64,000 bases of DNA from Phoronis australis. Its lineage: Eukaryota > Phoronida > Phoronidae. Every line of letters begins with the position of its first letter. The first letter of the stretch is position 1. Shown here piece after piece: positions 22,211-33,366 of the stretch. Below the pieces are notes generated by a model. It did not search any database, was not told where the DNA came from, and saw only the letters and a list, made by a program, of their open reading frames with translations. Location of the stretch: positions 693,715-757,714 of the forward strand of contig NMRA01000090.1 in assembly GCA_002633005.1 (NCBI GenBank), given 5' to 3'. A program made the position numbers and the translations under genes.

Positions 22211-22950
22211 GATACCCCGGAGTCGAAAACAATCTCCCACACATTCAAAACAGCTAACCAACCTGAAACGAACGAAACCCGACCTTTAAAACCGGAACCT
22301 CGGGGATCGGACAGGACACCCGGGGACCGAAACACCACTCCCGCACTTCCTGTCAAACATTAATTGATGAAAAATAAATCTTCATAACTTTAAATAGTTG
22401 TTGTGATATGTTTTACATTATAATTTTAGACAACTTATGACTGCTGCTAAAGTTGTGGTACGATCTTTTGCGTAGGCTTTGGGCGCCATAAAATATTGAG
22501 TCACCTATTGGCCAGTTTCTTTTCCTTTATTCCTTAATGAACTGCGTACATGTCCCAACAAATTAATCAACAATGGCACTCAAAAGTCGAAACAATATTG
22601 TTGTTTTTCATTTTTGAATAATATGAAATTAACTAAATACACGTATTCACCGAGATAACTACGTCTTGAGTGTATAGACTATGTTGAAATTCACCCATGC
22701 AGGAGTTTTATCGATAAAATCAAATAAAGTTTTTATAATATAAATTACGTTTTATTATTGACAATTTTTAACAAACAACTGCAGAAAGTAACTGGAAAGT
22801 GCTTGAAGATGCTTAAAGCTTGAAACTACTGACAACGGTCTCAGAAAAGTTGAATTCCTGTCCAATCTTTTTTAAAGGTCAGGGTTCGTGTTTTTCTTGT
22901 TGGCTAGCTGTTTTGAAGGTGCGGGAAATCTCTTTTAGCCCAGGGTTCCT
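22211..22950. repeat. Inverted repeat pair with ~80-bp arms
   Basis: 22211-22291 is about 75% identical to the reverse complement of 22871-22950, sharing ttcaaaacagctaRccaac and gacctttaaaa. About 580 bp of AT-rich non-coding sequence separates the arms. This could be a decayed foldback element or two oppositely oriented repeat copies. Confidence 0.6.
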
Positions 22951-23143
22951 ACTTGGATGAAACACCCCGGTACCTCGTACTTGTGACATTTTCGTATTCT
23001 CAATTTCAGGGTTGTCCCGCCTTATTAAATTCTGAAATGTTTTCTTGAGCCGTTGAAGGTGGTTTACTTGATCTTGCTGGTAACACAAAACATCACGGAA
23101 AGAAATATTTGTGAAATCTACTTGATGAGAGTTGGAGGCTTAA

Positions 23144-24551
23144 AGAAGAATGCCACACGATTAACTTAGTTTTTTTACCATCTTAATCGGTCTATATACA
23201 CATCACCTAGTATACAGTCGATCTCACCTCGCCGAGAGGTGTCGTGTTAACCTGTGAGGAAGGTGAGTACACGACGCAGCGACGTCAGTGGTTCTTCAGC
23301 TGAGTGTTTGCTGCTATGGGTGGCGTATCGATCCTGCTTGGGCGAACCCCGAAGCTGCGAGAAAAGCTGGTATATCCTTTTTTCGATTTCTTCGAAAATC
23401 CGAAATACTTTGGAAGTGATTCCCAGCAGTAAAGAGCGAAATGTACGCCGTTAATACCAAGTACATATACATGTATGAGGCCGTGTATGTGGCCTGCACT
23501 GCTATGTTTCAAAATGATTTATTTTCACCCGAACCAATGTTTATATAAATCGGAAACAAAGTGTTAAAGTCTGTCTCAGTAGATAAAATTTGGCTTGGGA
23601 GTGTTCGTGAGAAATCAACAATAAATGAATCATAACGTTACCGGCTTCACATGCATTAAAACTATTTGACCGGGCGGCCGCCCAGTCGTGTGAGCGCATG
23701 CTAATTCAGTGTTTACTGACAGAAAGCTGTTTTGAAACTATAACTCGATTTTATAAGCTGTTGTCAGAGGTTAGGGGTATCTTTATTTAGATATATATAT
23801 ATACTTTATCCAAATCATTGTTATTAAACATCTTCCCCTGTACGCTTCTGGGGAAGGGGGACCTGGCTTCGCGACCGTGCCCGACGAGTAAGTAGATTTG
23901 CAATTTTGCGGCGAATTCATCAAAATATCGACGTACACATCATTTCTGTGGTTCACTAGTCTGGTCTTTTTGCGACTGGAAGTTTAGTTTTCATCTTTGG
24001 CAGAAAACTAACCCGCCTGGTTTATGTTTGTAATGCTTCCAGTGCGACCGTCGCAGGCCTGATCGGGTTCCAAGCCAAAGCTTATAACGAGCGTTTTGTG
24101 TTTAGAACTGGAAAATTCGCGAATATAAAATTACAATACACGGCTATGCTCTTCTGTGTGTATTTCACGGTGGAATAATTATAATTTATCACCGAACAGA
24201 CTCCAAAATTCTCGCGACCGCCTATGGTAAGTTGGCCTATAGAATTTTGTATAGGCTACGGTACATTCCAAATTTCTGTAAATCCGTAACAGCGAAATAT
24301 AATAACTCGTCTCTTTATAAACTCAATGTATTTGTAAGGGTTTTACATTGAATTTTTATGATTTAATAGTGTAATAAGCTGGCATCAGTAAGAGTGTTGT
24401 GAACTGTGAACATACCTGTGACGTCATGGCTTAATTTCAGCACATCCGTCTGCCGTCTTGTGTCAGGTAAAAGAAATGAAATTGCTGTTATCCAGTGAAA
24501 CTACTCGATCGAAATTCATTCAAAATGCGTTGTTTTTGGTAACAGACTACT
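23144..24551 (+). mobile_element. TTAA-flanked DNA transposon, copy 1 (non-autonomous)
   Basis: TTAA at 23140-23143 and 24552-24555 flank a 1.4-kb sequence that is collinear with 57269-58890 over its whole length, for example aacctgtgaggaaggtgag, gagtgttcgtgag and ataacgagcgttttgtgttt. The left end AGAAGAATGCCACaC matches the terminal inverted repeat of copy 2; the right end is more decayed. TTAA targets are typical of piggyBac and Kolobok elements. No transposase is recognised. Confidence 0.75.
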
Positions 24552-24555
24552 TTAA

Positions 24556-25871
24556 TTCGATTTTTCCCAGCTGAAAAGGTAGATGCAGATTCAATAGAAC
24601 GAAACTATGTTATTTTGAATGTGAACGCATCAATTAATCAACTGATCGTAATACAGATACAAATCGAAATCACGATGGTCACTAGTATAGGACTAATTTG
24701 AACCTGAGCGCGTCAAATTAAGACCTCTAAGACATCACCTAAGGCACGAGAAGGTAACAGTGCGTGATGTGATTACCTTTGACAAAGCAGTCGGTGGCGT
24801 TAGTTACAAGCTATTTCCTTAAAATGTCACTAAGAAGTATAATTAGACTCTTAATGGCAGTCTGTAATAATTGATAAATGCAGTTATTTCAGACTTAATT
24901 AACTCTAGAAGCATTTTGTAATTAATTGTAAATAGGCAAGACGCCAGCCCATATTCGCAAGCGGGGTCAGGAATCGAAATTCAGGTATAACTATTAGTAA
25001 TATGTAATGAAAGAGTTTGATTGGAAGCTAACGAGATAATAAATGTTTCATGATTGTGAGAACATTTGGTACGCGCATCTTATCAGTCAATTAGTAATGG
25101 CATATGCCTGGTAGATAAACTGAAGGAAAGTTCTTTTCCGCAAAGACGAAATTGACGTTCCTGTGAAGGTTTTAATATTTCATCAGCATTAGTGGGGGCG
25201 TATGACGTCAGAAGTATCCGTAGTCATACAACGATTATCTGCTATCCTGGTAGGAACAGACGTAGTAACTGCAAATTTGTGAATAGTCTTCTATGGCTCT
25301 CTTCTGGCTACGAGTGAAATTACTAGAGCTCTAGATCTCAAGTCACTGTCCATGGATATGTGTTTCCACATTGTGACCAGTCTCTCGCACAAATTCACAG
25401 ATAGAGCAAGACATAGCACACGCACAGTCGTGAGAAAACTTCAACTTCATCACAAGTGCCGTCACAAATTCCTCTTGCATCCTTTCTAAAGCCCACTACC
25501 GAACAGTTCAATGTCGTAAGCGCTACAGGTTTCCGAAAGACTCCCAGTATTTTTTCCTAAATACATGTAGCTACCTGGGGCTTTTGTGACGCCAAATCAC
25601 TTTGGGAAAATAGAGTATTTTGAAAGAGCTCAGAGGAGGCTTTTACGCAAAGTCTCCGATACCTGTGCTATCGCAGTAAAACACCTGAGCCCACCGACTA
25701 AAAACGTCTCGGTGGATTCTATTTTGAAAAGGTGACTTTCTTATGAAACTTACCACCGATACAGTGTAATTGATGAAGGAGCCAACCGGGTCGCAATGCA
25801 GTGACAAATTTCTGCTTGTTTATCATCGAGTTTTGGGAAATCAGAAGGAAATGATAACAAAACGGATTTTC
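24556..25871. other. Spacer without a recognised gene
   Basis: No open frame of note on either strand and no repeat pair recognised. Confidence 0.5.
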
Positions 25872-28208
25872 CCCTTACAAAAATGATCTTAAGTTTTCAT
25901 CGAAAAACTTAAGTTTTTGGCGAAAATTTAAGTATTTTGGAACAAGTTTTTTGGAACGAACTTCAGTTTTCATAACTTAGTTTTCAAAAACTTAAGTTCT
26001 GAAAACTTAAGTTTTGGAACAAGTTTTTAGTAACAAACATAAGTCATCAAAACTTAAGTTTTTGAAAACTAAGTTTTCCGAACATAAGTTTTCAAGGAAC
26101 TAACTTTTGAAAACTGAAGTTTTCTAAAAGCAATAAGTTTCAATAAGACAGGCATTAAAAAACTTCGACTTTCACTAAAACAAGAGTGGAGTACAGTAAC
26201 AAATTTAATGATTCACATAAAGATTTAACAAACTAGAGTTCTATTAACATTTCATTAACAGTGATTATTTGCAGAAAATAAAATGCACTTCCTAAAATAC
26301 ACTAGTTCCTTAAAATAAGTGAACATAAGTGAAATATTAAAATCTTAAAAACCATTTCAAAAATCAGTTCTTCAAGAGTCACGCATACAATGCAGTGAAA
26401 ACTAAATGAGGCTAATAATATAATTGCATCGTTCTCAGTCTATGACAATTATGCGATAACTGAGGGAGCAAAATGGAATGTACAAACAGAGAAATCACTA
26501 CCAAATCATGAAACACAACCAAAGAAAATGTGATTACATAGCCAGGAAGGACTACAACAAAAGTCTACGTTTCAACAGCAGACTTTTTCAACTAAAATTA
26601 CAGCAATGACACCAAGAATAACAAATCACTTAATATGCAAAATCCAAGAATATCCGCAGAGACAAAAGCTTAACATAAAACGTAACAGGTAACTAAAAGT
26701 TTATCGACAATGGCCACAGATCTGATTTTGGGAAGTACAATCCTTATACTAGAAATAGTGCATAGAATCACCTGTAATTGTTTTCAACCTTAAAAATATC
26801 AATTTAAAAGTCAAAGTTTCGTTTTCGTGACAATCACAATAACAGTAAATCCAAAACACTCAATGGTGCGAACAAGTTTCACTAAAAGTAAGTACAACCT
26901 GGTTATACGAGATGGAAATTAGAAAACTTAGACCTTTAACCACAAAAATATTCTTTTTCCTTTAATTTAAAGCTACTGAACTTCATACACATATAGGGCC
27001 TTTCATACCAACATCGACGCGTCGAAGTTTGTGGGAGTTAATGTCAGTATGAACGCTTAAACTTTGGTCCTGGAAGGAAGTTAACAGCGCCAGTTAACTT
27101 TGCACTAAACAGGTGGATTTAATTGCTTAGCGTCAATGCTGCCACGCAGTATAAACGATCAACTTCGGTCCTATCGAAGTTATTGCCAGGAGCCACTGTT
27201 ATCATTAACAATTGCATAGTAGCCTGATGGCTAATAGTTGCTTATTCCTTGCTCTAAAAATCACCAATCGATTTAAAAATAAGTTTTATGTCAATTAACA
27301 CATGTAAATGTTCCCAAGTTGTCACATCTTAGCGTGCAGTGCTACCTTGCGATACCTTCGATCACGACAGCGTCACCTACTGTATACTTCGAAGTTCATT
27401 AACTACCGAAGCCAGAATGAACGGTCCAGTTAACTTCGCAGTATATGCCGATGCTCCTCTCGTCTACATTTAAATTTGCAAAGACGTGCGATAATGATTA
27501 CGTAATTGCACTAAATAAGTACTGGTTAAACGGTCGTCCTTTTATGGTTTGTATCTATATAAATGTTACGGAAATATTCGGGCAAAATTTTTATGAGATG
27601 ATGGGTTTTTCATGAGCAAATAATTATTTTTGTTGGAAAATAATGGGAAAATTTTCGAACCAAAAATTAAAAAAATATCTCACTATATTCAAATTTTAAA
27701 AAGTTGAAAACGTGAATTTTGATCACATAGAAACCTTAGAGTTTTTAGAAAATTCAAGTTTTCCACACATGAAAAAATCCAGTTTTCTGAAAAACTTAAG
27801 AAGCCATGAAAACTTAAGTTTCTATAATTGGAAAAACTAAAGTTTTCGAAAAACTTATGAAGTCAGGAAAACTTAAGTTTTGTGATAAACTTAAGTTATC
27901 AGAAAAACTTAAGTTTTGTTAGTTCAAAAAACTTAAGTTTTCATGAAAACTTAAGTTATTACTTGAAACTTAAGTTTATTTGTGAAAACTTAAGTTTTAC
28001 ACCTGAAAAAACTTAAGTTTTCTGAAAAGCTTAACATTGTGCTGAAAAACTTAAGTTTTTGGCGAAAAACTTAAGTTTTAAAAACTTAAGTTTCTGTTAA
28101 AAACTTAAGTTTTTCGGAAGAACTTAAGTTTTTCCTCTAAAACTAAAGTTTTTTCGCCAAAAACTTATTAAGTTTTCAGCGAAAAACTTAACTTCATTTT
28201 TGTAAGGG
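25872..28208. mobile_element. 2.3-kb inverted-repeat element with arrays of AAACTTAAGTTT palindromes
   Basis: The ends are perfect 15-bp inverted repeats, CCCTTACAAAAATGA, continuing into AGTTAAGTTTT-like sequence. Directly inside each end is an array of near-palindromic AAAACTTAAGTTTT units with irregular 5-20 base spacers. I count five exact CTTAAG hexamers in 25885-26070 and fifteen in 27790-28130, plus many one-base variants. The ~1.6-kb middle is AT-rich and has no open frame. The layout fits a non-autonomous DNA transposon with subterminal binding-site arrays. No target-site duplication beyond a possible TC was seen. Confidence 0.7.
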
Positions 28209-28764
28209 TCTGCTGGGAAAAACTCAAGTAGATCATTTTACCTACATGTTAATTACGCCACGTTTATACGGATCCTAATGTCATTTATTGAACAAGTCTG
28301 TTTATAATTGCAGTTAATGGCATTTAATAGGGAGACATTGAAACGACGTCTAGGGTCATAACTGGCGTACCATTGCTAATTAAATTAAATGAAAATTTCC
28401 GTTTCAAACGCATTGACGAACAGACACGCCAGATTTGTCTGCGTGGTATCCGTGGGTGTGCATATCGGATTTTGAAACTATTTGGTTAAAACCATAATAT
28501 CAAATCACTGAATTTTCAATAAATGCTTGCAGATGCACAGCCCTCAAACTACAGTAGATCTATATTGCTTCTTTTCAGTACGTAGAGGGAACACTCGCCA
28601 AGGTCATTTTCAGGAACCATGGTTTTGGAACTTGTCACAAACCTGATAACACTCCCCGACAATTACCAGTCCATCCTCAAGTAAACCAGAAGATATCAAA
28701 AAGTGTGATGTTATTTTTGGAATTATGTGTCTGAAACGATGATAGTTAGAAAAACGATGGACGG
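28209..28764. other. Short spacer
   Basis: Between the palindrome-array element and the tandem array. Nothing recognised. Confidence 0.45.
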
Positions 28765-30050
28765 ATTTCAATGACTTTCAATTACAATACAGAGATTTTT
28801 GACGACAATGCGCTCGCACCAGTCGATTTTTGTACGGTTTCGATGGCTGCAGCACCTCCTTGTGTCTGTTTCAAGAAGTGCAAGAAAATTTTCGTGGGTG
28901 ATATCTAGAGATCCAACCGACGGACTTTAACGAAACTTAACACACAGGTATTTGATGGGAATGCAACGGGACCAGCGGCTTTTCGGCAGACTTCAACTAC
29001 TGCAGCAACCCCCNCCCCCCCCCCCCCCGTGGCTATTGTGGTCTCGATGAGGGGCTTCCAAATGATGCCTAGAGGACCGATTTATTGATGTCAATAAAAT
29101 TTGACACAAAGGCACGTGACGGCAATGCGCCAGCGCCAGTTGATTTTCGAGCAATTGTACCTGTAGGTACTGCCGCAACCTCCAACGGCGTTCAGTTGTC
29201 CAGTTTTCATGTAATTCGGAAAAATGGCTTCGTCATCGCAAAGACGGTGTTTACCTCTTCTGAATTTGACCCAGCCAGGCGCTTAAGTTTTTAAGTATTT
29301 TGGGAAGAATACTTCCGAGCAACTTTCAAATAACAAAAAGCTGGATTTCAATGTAACTTGACACAGAGGTATGTGACAACATTGCGCCGCCACCACTTAA
29401 TTTTCGGGTTGATTTGATTGCGACATCCCCTGGTAGAAATCTTGACCTCGGCAATGGACTTTTCAGTAGTTTTGGGGATGATATCTAGGAAACCGATTTA
29501 TGGATGTCAATGAACCTTGCCATAGACGTTTGTGACGACAATGCGTTAAAACCAATTACTTTTCGGGCGCATTCGACAGCTACAGCCCTCTGTTGATGCC
29601 GTTTGGTCCAGTTGCCTTGTTGCTTGATGGATATCTCGAAAAAACCCGGCCTGTGTGATCTTTGGCACAAGGGTACAAAGTAGCTTCCAATTTTCAATCT
29701 TTTTCTGCGTCGGGGACAGGGACGGAGGTTTTTGGCGTTTTAGGGAGAACGTTTCCCGGGGATTTTTAAGATACTGGACGGCTGATTTCAATGACACTTA
29801 ATACAGGGGTATGTGATAGAAGTGCGCAGGCACAAGTCGATTTTTGGGTGAATTCGATCTGTGTAATGGCATCTAGTGGCTAAGAGGCATATTTAGTATT
29901 ATTGAGAGCAAGAACGTTTCTGGTGAATATCTAGAAATCCGATAAACGGGATGAAGGAGACTTTAATATATGAGAATGAGAGTGCAATGTACTGGTACCA
30001 GTAAATTTTGGGACTGATTTGACTACAATAGCACTGTGTAGGCACATATC
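28765..30050 (+). repeat. Degenerate tandem array, seven units of ~160 bp
   Basis: Units begin near 28771, 28925, 29085, 29345, 29503, 29788 and 29950. Each carries a version of gatttcaatgacacttgaca, then gtgacgacaatgcgcc and ccagtcgattttcgggt. Spacings alternate roughly between 160 and 260-285 bases, suggesting a dimeric higher-order unit. Translated in one frame, units read like LNTQVFDGNATGPAAFR, FDTKARDGNAPAPVDFR and LDTEVCDNIAPPPLNFR, so the array may derive from coding repeats. Stops and indels break it. A poly-C tract with one ambiguous base lies at 29010-29028. Confidence 0.75.
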
Positions 30051-32205
30051 AATTACTGGCGTTGCTCTCGTTGAGTAGAGATGTGGTGTTTCGAAGCAAA
30101 GAGTAGGGACTTGATTACGACAAATGCCGATGGCAACAGTGTAAGATTTCCGTGAAACGCTGCACCACGCGGAGGCAGACTTGAGAATAAATTTATATTA
30201 GAAACTGTGTACTGTAGCAAAGTCTTTTAGTGGACGGCAATCTTAAAAGTGAAAAACTTCCACGGTTGGTTCTTGTTCTTCACGAGAAACTTTTAAGGAG
30301 ATTTGTGGACAGTTGGTGAAAGTGTATCATTCCAAAATGTTCTCCTAAAATCAATTTCTTGACGTTTGTCCAAGATGTGTTGATTTCGTTGGAATTGGGC
30401 CAAACGTTTAAGCTTTTTGATTGATTGGAATTGGAAGGAAACAGGTTAAAGTCCCGTATAAGGAAAGATTCATGAAACGTCACCAGCGAGATCACCGGAC
30501 GGGGAGTATTGCTGGGGGAGTATTACTATATTTCCAAGTAAATCTGCGTACAACTTAGACATATCTCCATTTAACGAAAATTTGTAGTAAAATCACATAT
30601 GTAGCCAAGAGCCTGCTTACTATTGTGCAAGTACACACCTGGTAGTTTCTAATGACAATGTTAACGATGAACATTGGTCGTGTAGTAAGCGGCATGTCCG
30701 AAACCACCGGAAGCATGTTGTCCCACTTGAAAGATCAGAATATTTGCTGCCTCATTTACACAATGCCCATTCACGTCTTTTAACCACTATGACTCGAAAT
30801 CCACCAAATGCTCGTATTTGCCTAGAAAATGTCCAAAGAAAATATCGGCTGATCATAGGCAGGCGTTTTTTTACATCACGTGTTCACATTAGTATCTCCC
30901 CTTGGTTAGTGACGCAACCTTGATTGCCAACTGTTTAATTGTCCCTGTGGTCAAGTTTTGGAACAGGAAGATAAGACAAGCAGTTAAAATCTGATGACAA
31001 AAGCCCACTTTGAACAGGGATTATGACTATAGTCTTCCCGCCATCTACAATGAACTGGTTTTCTGTTGTCACCACTGTGTACTTGGTTGTCATGTGTGTA
31101 AAGACGCATGATTATCTGATATCGATGGTGTCGCGCTCGAGCCATCGCTGAAGACGAACCACTGATGATTTCGAAAACCATAATTTTATTTTAAAGATTT
31201 GGACTCTTAAGTTAAATCTGAATTTGTACGTTTCGCCTGAGTAGCAGTGCACCTCGTAGAATTAATTTTACAAGTTTCGTTGGTGTTGCTCCCTCTATTG
31301 TATGGAAATGATAAAAAATTAGTACCCTTGTATATTTTTTCACTTACCAAGGTAATGGAACGCATCTTAAATGCTGTCCAATAATCTCGTTCCTACTAAA
31401 AAGTAGGAACAGAGTTAAAAATAAAATTGAGGAATACTCAACCGTGATTCACTTCTCGAGTGCTATTTGCTGGTCTACTGGAAAAATGTTCGAAGTCCTT
31501 GAATCACCACTTGTAGATTACGCAGCAAGCTGACTGAGCTCCACAGACGAAATAATGTCGCGAAGGAAGCTAGAGTGAGCACGTGTTTTCCTTCTGATGC
31601 ATGGCAAGGACCTTATGTTTTAACTACTTCAGAAAAACAACGAGTCTCACTTGAACAAATTGCGGAGTCTTGAGAATGTGCACATGACTACTAGTTACTG
31701 GAATGATTTCTTTAAATTCTGTCTAGACCGTGATACGTTCACACTTGCTTGACTAAGCTTTTCCTCCGATTGTAAAGTGGGAGCGTAAGACCAACTTAGG
31801 TCACTTTTCAATAAAACAGACCCCAGGGGCCGTAGTCTAACCCTTATTCTCGAAATTGAAGTCGAGACTATTTTTGTCATTTTCCGTTCTAGTTTTGTGC
31901 GAACTGAAGGTTGGTTTCGATTATATTGTGCTCCAGTACGTTATGGTGTCTGCTTGTGACTTTCTAGTCTAAATTTACACTTGATGATCCCTAGATATAA
32001 AGTACAAACTCGAATGCTTGTCACTTGATTACATAAACTGAGACACGTCATGGAGAGAAGGATCACACAGCAAGGGAAGGTTCACCCATTTTCGCGTTCT
32101 CTAGTCACGTTTTTGTTTAGGGTTGTATTGAACCCTTTGATTTAGGTTGACTCCCCGATACTCACTGGTTTTCAGGTTTTAAACGTCACATTCACCAGTA
32201 GAGGG
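30051..32205. other. Spacer without a recognised gene
   Basis: Short frames on both strands without motifs; no repeat pair recognised. Confidence 0.45.
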
Positions 32206-32208
32206 CAT

Positions 32209-32250
32209 AGGCGGATTTAGGGGGCCCGGGTCATCCGCCCCTCCCCCCTT
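32209..32250. repeat. GGCGGATTTAGGGGG-type inverted-repeat remnant
   Basis: aggcggatttagggggcccg is followed by ccgcccctcccccc, a short G-rich/C-rich inverted pair of the style seen in small G/C-tract MITEs (compare 48916-49068). Confidence 0.35.
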
Positions 32251-32923
32251 GCCTGCCGTAAGCAAAATGAAACAGCATCAGCGCGAAGCGTGAGGAAATA
32301 TAACTTGGACTGGTGCTGGTGGTGACCCCAGATTGCGCCTTGTTCCGGTTTTTTTTTTAGTCGATAGAGTTTCCGAACACAACGTTTGTACTCCAGGCCC
32401 ACTCAGCTTTCAGGAGGCCTGTACATATACAACAGCGCTTTGCCCAATTCCCCGATGCAACATGTTGGACCCCCCTTATGGTATCCTACTGTAGATCCAC
32501 CACTTGAGGTCGAACATAGCAATTCATCCAAATCACGCGCTATGGCAGACAAGAGAAAACCAAAGGCGCATTCGGAAAATGCATAAACACTCGTGAAACA
32601 CTATAATTCTGCAGTACTATTGAAAAATCACTCCATTGCAAGGCGACTGTTTCCCAGGTGTGCGCTAAGCCTTACGAGCGTTACCTAGCAAAATGGCTGC
32701 CAGTGAAGTGATTAGTCCTCGAGGTTCGAATTATTTGATAGCTTTCACTATTTCCATCTTATAAGCGAAGCTCCCCAACGCAAACGCCGCGCAAGTGTCT
32801 TGCATCAAGGGAACGCGTCCCAGAAATCCATCGATAGCACGTAAGTTTAAAGGAACATAATTATATTTGTTGGTAAGTGCTTTTTATACAAAACGATATA
32901 AAGCATTTGTTTGTTTTTTCAGG

Positions 32924-33079
32924 GCACATAGAGTTGACTGTAGACAACTGGTCACAACAGAGCCAGCACCAGAGAGCCTCGCAGCGCTCACCACAAATTC
33001 TTTCAACCAGGCTGGTTGCCTCAGGACGCGTCATCTGTCTGAGGTTGTCACATTCCCGTTTAAAAGTCTCATGTATCAG
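32924..33079 (+). CDS. Candidate 156-bp internal exon
   Basis: It is bounded by a strong acceptor (tttgtttgttttttcag) and donor (atgtatcag|gtaaaa). Its length is a multiple of three and two forward frames are fully open, one reading HRVDCRQLVTTEPAPESLAA and the other HIELTVDNWSQQSQHQRASQ. A GTAAGT donor at 32840 could end a preceding exon 84 bp upstream, but I could not extend either frame to a start codon. No domain is recognised. It could be a real exon of an unknown gene or a chance pairing of splice sites. Confidence 0.3.
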
Positions 33080-33116
33080 GTAAAACCACAAAACACAAAC
33101 TGACTCGCCCTTACTC

Positions 33117-33366
33117 TGTTACTACTGGTCCACCTGTTTTTATTTGTCCACCCGCGGTTATTGGTCCAACTGTAACTATTTGTCCACCTCTGAATATGAA
33201 TCCACATGTAACTTTTGGTCCACCTGTTACAGTTGGTCCACTTGTGGCTATTAGTCCCCTTGAGCTGTTGGGTCAACTTTGACCGTTCAACCACTAGCGA
33301 CAATTGGTCCATGTGTTATTATTGGTTCACTATGACTATTGGTCCACCTGTGATTATTGATGCACC
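33117..33366. repeat. 18-bp minisatellite, about 14 units
   Basis: Units of the form TGTTACTATTGGTCCACC run head to tail; nine are clearly in register from 33117 to 33278 and the rest are degenerate. Because 18 is a multiple of three, the minus strand encodes a six-residue repeat with WTN (for example GWTNKNRWTSSNR). That frame is probably a by-product of the repeat. Confidence 0.8.

Noticed and set aside
26140-27735. A hidden gene in the middle of the CTTAAG element
   Set aside because: No open frame of useful length on either strand.
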